Shown in pieces: positions 13,076 through 17,807 of a stretch of 17,807 nucleotides of DNA (the first letter of the stretch is position 1; each line of letters starts with the position of its first letter). The translations under genes were made by a program, and so were the position numbers. The notes under the pieces were generated by a model. It saw only the letters and a list, made by a program, of their open reading frames with translations. It was not told where the DNA came from and made no database searches. The stretch covers positions 1 through 17,807 of the forward strand of contig LIAL01000015.1 in NCBI GenBank assembly GCA_001437625.1, read 5' to 3'. The DNA comes from Nitrosopumilus sp. BACL13 MAG-121220-bin23 (GTDB taxonomy: Archaea; Thermoproteota; Nitrososphaeria; Nitrososphaerales; Nitrosopumilaceae).

Positions 13076-14674
13076 TTAAGGTTTTGTAAGATCTTGAGAA
13101 CCTAAATTAGAATTATTATTTCCAACATCTAATTCAGCTTTAGTTGCTGATGTTGAAACTGTAGGTGCTAACTCTTTTGGTTTTTCTTCAGAAGTGATAT
13201 CATCTAAAAGTTTTGATGCTGTACTAGTTGAATCTCCAGATATTTGTGGAACTACTGTGGATTCAGATAATTCAGGCAAGTCTTCTACAATTCTTACAGG
13301 TGCAGGTGGTGGAGCATTCTTTTGTTGACTCATGGCATATCTGTAGATGTGGAAGAATGCTGCAAATACCAGCAAGATAATTCCAATTAAGAATAATGAA
13401 ATATTTTTCATTCCAGTTAAAGCTGCATTGTATGCTGCAATATTGAGGAATACTTGGAATGCTAAGAGTGCAACAAGTAACCAATTAATCCATTTTTCAG
13501 AAAGATTAATGGTTGCCACTTTTTTTGGACCAGTATTTTTTACAAGTTTTGATTTTCTCTCAGATTCATTTGCAAGTTTAATCATCATGTATGTAAATCC
13601 AAATCCTAGCGGAACCAGTAGAATCATAGTTCCATAGAAGAATATTGGATCAATAACCAAACGTTCTACTAACGGAATTGATACATCTGGAGAAATATAG
13701 AATCCCCAATAAGTCGTAACCATAATTTGTGCAAGACTGGTAATACCAAATGCAGTAACCATTGGTCTATCTCTCCATGAGAATTTCTTGTATCTATCAA
13801 GGAATGGAATTAGTACAAGAGATATGATAAACACTAACGGCCACAGTAATCCTGTAACAAACTTGTCATATTGAGTCCGCATGAAAGCGTAAATTCCAGT
13901 AAGATACCATTCGGGTACCGTTACTCCAGGAGGCACTGTAGGTTCAAACTTGAATCCCATATCAATTGGGAAAACACCGCCAGTGATCAAAATAGCACCA
14001 CCAATTGCCATAACCATTGGAACATCAAATACTAGGAATCTTGGGAAGTGAACTGCCATCAATCCAAGCATGACAATAGGTAGCAAGAACACATGTTGTG
14101 CATAAAATCTTAAAACAAAATCAGAGAACCCACTACCAAGCGCCGCATCTCTAATTGTCGGCCCTACAATAGGAATCGATGTTGTCAGCGACGCCGCAAT
14201 ACTAATCGCAAGCTCCGCCCTTTCACTAAATATTACATCATACCCAGTGAATGCTTCAAGGATTGTAACAACTCCAAGAATTACACCAGTCATCCATAAA
14301 ATTTCATTTCTAATTTTGTATCTTCCACTAAAGTATTGATAATACATGTGAAGAACAGCAAGTAAAACCATTGCATTAGAACCGTGATAGTGAATATTTC
14401 TAATGTGAAAACCAAATGGTACTTCATCATTAATGAATTCAACACTATCCCATGCCCTATCTAAAATTGGTTGATAGTAAAACATTAGCAGAGCTCCTGT
14501 AACTCCAAGAATAATAAACACAGTAAATGTAAGCATTCCTAAAAATCCAAACGGACTTACAAATCTTGCAGGGAAAGAAAATTTAATTGCAGTAAAAATA
14601 GTTCTATCTACACCGTCCCAAATCCAATACAGTAGGGCTACTATGCCCGTTCTTCTACTAAGTGAAACGGCCAT
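13076..14674 (-). CDS. Cytochrome b of a bc1/b6f-type complex, single-chain with extra helices and a soluble tail
   Basis: The membrane core of a complex III equivalent, oxidising quinol and passing electrons to the Rieske protein. Numbering from a TTG at 14680 (534 residues), heme ligands are H97 and H111 (14 apart) and H196 and H211 (15 apart); the 15 spacing in the second pair is b6-like. The quinol-site motif reads PEWY at 256-259. The second half (about 274-370) corresponds to subunit IV, so b6 and IV are fused. Two further helices (about 398-418 and 428-448) and an 85-residue Pro/Ser/Glu-rich tail follow. The b6 sequence GYSLPW is GYDVIF here. I choose the ATG at 14674 over the TTG at 14680, because GGAG lies 9 bases before it. 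It overlaps the Rieske gene by 17 bases. Confidence 0.95.
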   Translation of the reverse strand: MAVSLSRRTGIVALLYWIWDGVDRTIFTAIKFSFPARFVSPFGFLGMLTFTVFIILGVTGALLMFYYQPILDRAWDSVEFINDEVPFGFHIRNIHYHGSNAMVLLAVLHMYYQYFSGRYKIRNEILWMTGVILGVVTILEAFTGYDVIFSERAELAISIAASLTTSIPIVGPTIRDAALGSGFSDFVLRFYAQHVFLLPIVMLGLMAVHFPRFLVFDVPMVMAIGGAILITGGVFPIDMGFKFEPTVPPGVTVPEWYLTGIYAFMRTQYDKFVTGLLWPLVFIISLVLIPFLDRYKKFSWRDRPMVTAFGITSLAQIMVTTYWGFYISPDVSIPLVERLVIDPIFFYGTMILLVPLGFGFTYMMIKLANESERKSKLVKNTGPKKVATINLSEKWINWLLVALLAFQVFLNIAAYNAALTGMKNISLFLIGIILLVFAAFFHIYRYAMSQQKNAPPPAPVRIVEDLPELSESTVVPQISGDSTSTASKLLDDITSEEKPKELAPTVSTSATKAELDVGNNNSNLGSQDLTKP

Positions 14675-15263
14675 ATCCAATTACTCCATTTGCATTTGCA
14701 TCAAATTTAGGTGGTAAAATAAAAATAAAACCATCAGAATTAATTTCTAAAGTTAACTCAGGTAAAGTGTTTGATGGTGCAGCTTGTACTGATGCAGGTC
14801 CAACAAAAGCTGTTCCAGTTGTTGGATCATACATACTTCCATGACAAGGGCATTCACCTCTTTTTCTTCCGTCCTGAGGCCAATATTTCCATAGACACCA
14901 AAGATGAAGACAGATCATACTATATGCGCGAAGACTAGTTGTGTCAGTTTTTCCTCCACCTAGTTCTTCAGGAAGTCTAATGAATTGCCATTTACGAAAT
15001 GCTTCTGCATCAAGTGCAGCGTCCCCTGTAGAAGGATATGTGATAACTTGTGCAGAATTAATTTCATATGTATTGATATTTGCATGACTTCCGTCAGGTA
15101 AAATTACTGGAACTTTTTCTAAAGATGCTTGATTAGGATTAGGCATAAAATTACCAAATGGGATAAACGGAGCAAATGCCAGACCTGTACCTGCAGCACC
15201 CATCAATCTTAGAAAGTCTCTACGGGACAATCCATCAGACTTTTTTTCACCTAACTGCGACAT
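14658..15263 (-). CDS. Rieske [2Fe-2S] protein with Tat-type signal anchor
   Basis: The high-potential iron-sulfur subunit that takes one electron from quinol at cytochrome b. The 201 residues begin with a twin-arginine signal/anchor (SRRDFLRLMGAAGTGLAFAPF, residues 13-33), fitting export of a folded Fe-S protein. The cluster ligands are C118 and H120 in CLHLWC, and C138 and H141 in CPCHGS; C123 and C140 would form the usual disulfide. The first box is normally C-T-H-L-G-C, so Leu and Trp in place of Thr and Gly are unusual and may shift redox behaviour. It is the first gene of the Rieske-cytochrome b unit, with a good TATA box 27 bases upstream, and overlaps cytochrome b by 17 bases. Confidence 0.95.
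   Translation of the reverse strand: MSQLGEKKSDGLSRRDFLRLMGAAGTGLAFAPFIPFGNFMPNPNQASLEKVPVILPDGSHANINTYEINSAQVITYPSTGDAALDAEAFRKWQFIRLPEELGGGKTDTTSLRAYSMICLHLWCLWKYWPQDGRKRGECPCHGSMYDPTTGTAFVGPASVQAAPSNTLPELTLEINSDGFIFILPPKFDANANGVIGYGRFT
14684..14687 (-). promoter_or_regulatory. Ribosome binding site deciding the cytochrome b start
   Basis: GGAG on the minus strand lies 9 bases before the ATG at 14674 but only 3 bases before the alternative TTG at 14680, which favours the ATG. It lies inside the Rieske coding sequence and supports translation from a common mRNA. Confidence 0.5.
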
Positions 15264-15289
15264 TCAAGCTGGAATACTCGCCAAATTGG

Positions 15290-15297
15290 TTATAAAT
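15290..15297 (-). promoter_or_regulatory. TATA box of the Rieske-cytochrome b operon
   Basis: ATTTATAA on the minus strand lies 27 bases upstream of the ATG at 15263. It is one of the best TATA matches in the window and implies a leaderless mRNA. Confidence 0.55.
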
Positions 15298-15328
15298 CTT
15301 ATTCAATTATGAGTCATGATTTTGCATA

Positions 15329-15499
15329 ATGAGCAATAAGAAGGACATTCCGATCGCAATTTCAATAATAATTTCAATAATAATTTCTAATTATAATTCC
15401 AAGATCAAATTCAGAAATAGGGTTTATTTTTTGAAACAAATATTGACATCAGAAGTTAATTTCACCGTTTACGATATAATGGCAATTATCTTCTTCTAG
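15329..15499 (+). CDS. Possible 56-residue micro-ORF with an N-terminal hydrophobic segment
   Basis: The 222-base gap between the Rieske gene and the next gene holds an uninterrupted plus-strand ORF beginning MSNKKDIPIAISIIISIIIS, then polar residues NYNSKIKFRNRVYFLKQ, ending at a TAG inside the convergent gene (14-base overlap). A lysine-rich start followed by a hydrophobic stretch resembles the signal/anchor starts of exported archaeal proteins, so it may be a tiny membrane peptide or the relic of a longer exported protein. The hydrophobic part is encoded by a 12-base tandem repeat, which may equally make it a chance ORF. No TATA box or ribosome binding site stands out. No family is recognised. 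Confidence 0.22.
   Translation: MSNKKDIPIAISIIISIIISNYNSKIKFRNRVYFLKQILTSEVNFTVYDIMAIIFF
15359..15387 (+). repeat. 12-base tandem repeat (atttcaataata)
   Basis: The unit atttcaataata occurs twice in a row and begins a third time (atttc). It encodes Ile-Ser-Ile-Ile in the possible micro-ORF and lies in the otherwise non-coding gap between the Rieske gene and the coiled-coil protein gene. Confidence 0.7.
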
Positions 15500-16448
15500 C
15501 GATAATTGTAATTTGTAATGCAACTATAATTCCTATAGATGCTATGATTGGAAATAATAAAGAATTAAGCTGAGATGATGCCTCACTAATAGATTGGACA
15601 GATGTGGAAATAGTACCAGTGCTTTTATCAATTTTTTCACTTGCTTGTAGTAGTGTGGTATCAAATCCTGCAATTTCAGATTTTAAAACATCTAATTGAT
15701 TAGAAGTCTCACCTAAAATTGAATTTAATTTAATTATTTCTTTATTAATTCCACCAAGATTTTGGCTCAAAACATGTGTTGCAGCAAAGCCTTTGGATGA
15801 AACACCCTCATTAAAAACAGAAATTTGAAAAACATGTGTTCCTTCCTGTCTAGGGGTAAAATCAAAATAATAAACTCCGGCATACAATGTCTTAAAAGAA
15901 TTTTTTAAAGATAATGATGAACCATCAGGCAAGTGGATCATAGAATTTCCAAGAAGTTTAGTTGGATCATTTCCAATGTTTAAACCATCACGAGTTGTTT
16001 GAATAAACACTCTAAATGATTGATTTAACGCACCAGTTTCAGGGGCAAAAACTATAGTATCAATTTGTCTTTCTACTGCAACTGAAATTAGTTCGGTTGT
16101 GGATGAAAATTTGATATCAATTTTTTTTGATAAACCTTTTTGTTCAGTACTTAGTACCTCAACAACATAAGTTCCATAGGGAGTTCCAGATGAAGGACTA
16201 GGCCAAGTTAATAATTGGTGATTAAAATGTCCATCAGAGTCTGTTTGAATTTGATCAAATTTTGTAATGGATTCATCAGGTCCAAATAATCTTAAAATTA
16301 AATTTTCTCCAGGTAAGCCTTTCCCATAAACTTGTAAAGTATGCTCAGTAGAATATACCTGAGAATTTGTAGACATTTCTAATTCTGAAAAAGAATCGTG
16401 AATTGGAATTAATAGAAATAGTATAGAAAGTAAAATTAAGAATTTCAT
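15486..16448 (-). CDS. Extracellular beta-domain/coiled-coil protein with C-terminal membrane anchor
   Basis: I do not recognise a named family, but the architecture is clear. Residues 1-21 are a signal peptide (MKFLILLSILFLLIPIHDSFS). Residues 22 to about 115 form a beta-rich domain (LQVYGKGLPGENLILRLFGP, a typical Ig/macroglobulin-like strand pattern). A second beta-rich domain runs from about 117 to 225. From about 228 to 292 there is a helical, heptad-like stretch rich in Leu, Ile, Ser and Asn, predicted to be a coiled coil. A transmembrane helix (about 293-315) and a terminal ARRR follow. The protein would stand outside the cell on a stalk. It lies 111 bases behind the S-layer gene, on the same strand but after a T-rich terminator. 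A role in S-layer anchoring is an inference. Confidence 0.88.
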   Translation of the reverse strand: MKFLILLSILFLLIPIHDSFSELEMSTNSQVYSTEHTLQVYGKGLPGENLILRLFGPDESITKFDQIQTDSDGHFNHQLLTWPSPSSGTPYGTYVVEVLSTEQKGLSKKIDIKFSSTTELISVAVERQIDTIVFAPETGALNQSFRVFIQTTRDGLNIGNDPTKLLGNSMIHLPDGSSLSLKNSFKTLYAGVYYFDFTPRQEGTHVFQISVFNEGVSSKGFAATHVLSQNLGGINKEIIKLNSILGETSNQLDVLKSEIAGFDTTLLQASEKIDKSTGTISTSVQSISEASSQLNSLLFPIIASIGIIVALQITIIARRR

Positions 16449-16522
16449 TTTAATTTATTTCCAATGTTCTCCTAGATATTACTTTACAAAAAATTGTGCA
16501 TGACCTTAGTTAAGAGGTATTC

Positions 16523-16544
16523 AAAAAAAGAAAAAAAGGAAAAT
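16523..16544 (-). terminator. T-rich terminator of the S-layer gene
   Basis: The minus strand reads TTTTCCTTTTTTTCTTTTTTT starting about 16 bases after the S-layer stop codon, as expected of an archaeal terminator behind a very highly expressed gene. Confidence 0.55.
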
Positions 16545-16559
16545 TAGAACTAGTTATTC

Positions 16560-17807
16560 TTACTGTACACTTATTGTTGTACTAACTGGTGGTGATAATG
16601 CCGTTGGATTATCTACTGATTCCCATACAAATGCAGTTGCTGTGTAGCTACCGCTTTGTGTTGGAATCCATGATAATGCAGGGCTGAATGATTGACCACT
16701 AGATAGTGAACCTGTAATCCATGCGAGTGAAACTGTTACACCGTCGCCATCCTGAATTTGTACTAAGTATGCGAATGATTGCTCTCTATCTTGACCATTT
16801 GCTAAGTCAGCGCTGATTTGTACTTGTTGATCTACGCTAACAGAGTTTAAGCTGTTACCGAATGCATCAACGGTTCTCAAGTTAGCAGCTGGTGCTCTCT
16901 CGAGAGGTGGTACAATTGTGCCGATTAGTGTTGTGGCTGTGATATCAAGTTCATCTGCAGTAGTATATGGTTCAGGTAATGTATTGTCCTCGTATTCTGC
17001 GGTGACTGTGTCACCTTCTGCGACTCTGAGTCTGTGACCTGAAGAATCGTTAGAAACTGTAAAGAATACAGTACCTTCGAAAATTCCGGTTGCCTCATTT
17101 GTCTCAGTTACAGTAAGATCAATACCTCCGGCATCGGAGTCAGACCAAGCGTCAACTGCAAAGTTGTCGATTGCCTCTGGATTTAAGTTCATATCTGCGT
17201 CAATTATTCTTACCACTCCTGTTCCGCTTGCTGGATAGCTGGCCTCGAGCCATTGTACCTCACCGATATTCCATCTGATTAATGCAGAACCTACTACTGT
17301 TTCATCCTCTGAGAATTCAAAGGAGACAGTGAGTCCATCATTGTCAGTTGTTGCAAGTCCACCCTCAGTAGGACCGTTACCGGTCGTTAATGCTGCGGCT
17401 GTTCCTGTAATATCGTTTGTACCATCGCCATCTGCATCAAAGGCAAATCCTTTGAGAGTTACCTCACCAATGAAAATACCTGTGTCAGCACCTGATTCAA
17501 CGAGTTTGTATTGAGATAGTTGGTTTCCTCTGGTAGAGACCTTTATTGGATCAGTACTAGTGTTACCAATTTCGTCAACTAAATTACTGTCGAAATTATG
17601 GTCTGGTGCGACAATTGTGATGTAGACTTTGTCAGTCCATGTGTATACTTTTTGATCGAGTTCTATAGTTGCACCAAAGTTAGAAGTATAGACAGTTAAG
17701 CCAATATCTTCATCCTCTTGTCCAACATAGTCAGCTCCGGCAGGACCCCAGTCAGTATATTCTAAGTCGATTTTTTCACCTCTATCTAACTGTTGTGAGT
17801 CTAGTGT
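16560..17807 (-). CDS. S-layer protein, C-terminal part (5' end outside the window)
   Basis: The reading frame is open without a stop from the TAA at 16560-16562 to the window edge, giving the last 415 residues of a larger protein. The GTG at 17216 is an internal Val, because the frame continues upstream (for example RWNIGEVQWLEASYPASGTG directly before it). Repeated beta-domain features are visible, such as ADMNLNPEAIDNF, VYITIVAPDHNFD, ESGADTGIFIGEVTLKG and a related TNEATGIFEGTVFF. These Asp-rich Ig-like modules match the giant S-layer protein of Nitrosopumilus as I remember it, and the acidic loops suggest cation binding. The C-terminus ends in a beta strand (STTISVQ) with no membrane anchor. 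Codon use is richer in G and C than elsewhere, as in very highly expressed genes. A T-rich terminator follows. Confidence 0.9.
   Translation of the reverse strand, partial: TLDSQQLDRGEKIDLEYTDWGPAGADYVGQEDEDIGLTVYTSNFGATIELDQKVYTWTDKVYITIVAPDHNFDSNLVDEIGNTSTDPIKVSTRGNQLSQYKLVESGADTGIFIGEVTLKGFAFDADGDGTNDITGTAAALTTGNGPTEGGLATTDNDGLTVSFEFSEDETVVGSALIRWNIGEVQWLEASYPASGTGVVRIIDADMNLNPEAIDNFAVDAWSDSDAGGIDLTVTETNEATGIFEGTVFFTVSNDSSGHRLRVAEGDTVTAEYEDNTLPEPYTTADELDITATTLIGTIVPPLERAPAANLRTVDAFGNSLNSVSVDQQVQISADLANGQDREQSFAYLVQIQDGDGVTVSLAWITGSLSSGQSFSPALSWIPTQSGSYTATAFVWESVDNPTALSPPVSTTISVQ

Noticed and set aside
13272..14844. ORFs at 13272-13484, 13347-13637 and 14662-14844
   Set aside because: They overlap cytochrome b and the Rieske gene in other frames, with no independent support.
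16560..17216. A complete 218-residue protein starting at GTG 17216
   Set aside because: The same frame is open to the end of the window and the upstream residues continue the same kind of S-layer domain, so the GTG is an internal codon of a larger gene.
17329..17514. 61-residue plus-strand ORF opposite the S-layer gene
   Set aside because: Its Ser/Pro/Val-rich product is what the antisense of G/D/T-rich S-layer codons gives; no promoter or family evidence.

Overview
The window looks like a piece of the main chromosome of an ammonia-oxidising archaeon of the Nitrosopumilus type (Nitrososphaerota/Thaumarchaeota). The DNA is strongly AT-rich. It carries archaeal KEOPS subunits (Kae1, Bud32), archaeosine and wyosine enzymes, an archaeal beta-CASP nuclease, a Rieske/cytochrome b/blue-copper respiratory set without c-type cytochromes, and the C-terminal part of a large S-layer protein whose sequence style matches the Nitrosopumilus S-layer protein. 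The species assignment rests on recognising these families, not on a search.

Layout. 1-2160: a secreted protein made almost wholly of 17 thrombospondin-type-3-like DxDxDG/DGCPD repeats (minus). 2282-9137: an information-processing block with 4-demethylwyosine synthase (plus), XTP/dITP pyrophosphatase and the kinase Bud32 (minus, overlapping), a small GRAM/PH-like protein on the opposite strand, Kae1 and a YchF-type GTPase (minus, one operon), an AK6-like NMP kinase and archaeosine tRNA-guanine transglycosylase (plus). 9188-9843: a two-cluster ferredoxin and a 70-residue protein of unknown role (minus), with clear T-rich terminators. 9956-12173: beta-CASP RNase and an OGG1-type glycosylase (plus operon), then tRNA-Arg(UCU). 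12215-12565: a small beta-rich protein. 12562-15263: Rieske protein, cytochrome b and a membrane-anchored cupredoxin (minus), i.e. a complex III equivalent with a copper electron carrier. 15329-15499: a possible micro-ORF. 15486-17807: a membrane-anchored coiled-coil protein and the incomplete S-layer gene (minus).

Three themes connect the genes. The left half holds three different tRNA modification pathways (wyosine, t6A, archaeosine) plus RNA processing. The right half is energy conservation at the membrane (Rieske, cytochrome b, cupredoxin), followed by the cell envelope (S-layer and a candidate membrane anchor for it). Many genes have an AT-rich TATA-like box 24-27 bases upstream of the start codon, which points to leaderless transcripts; genes inside operons sometimes show Shine-Dalgarno sequences instead.

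The most interesting observations are: an 11-base core that is invariant in 16 of 17 DNA repeats of the first gene and is precisely the part lost in the one otherwise near-identical duplicated unit; a coiled-coil, C-terminally membrane-anchored protein next to an S-layer gene that itself lacks a C-terminal anchor; a ferredoxin with an aspartate replacing one cluster cysteine; and a PH/GRAM-like gene wedged head-to-head and tail-to-tail between the two KEOPS genes. No gene-free stretch exceeds 300 bases. I see no mobile element, CRISPR array or origin.
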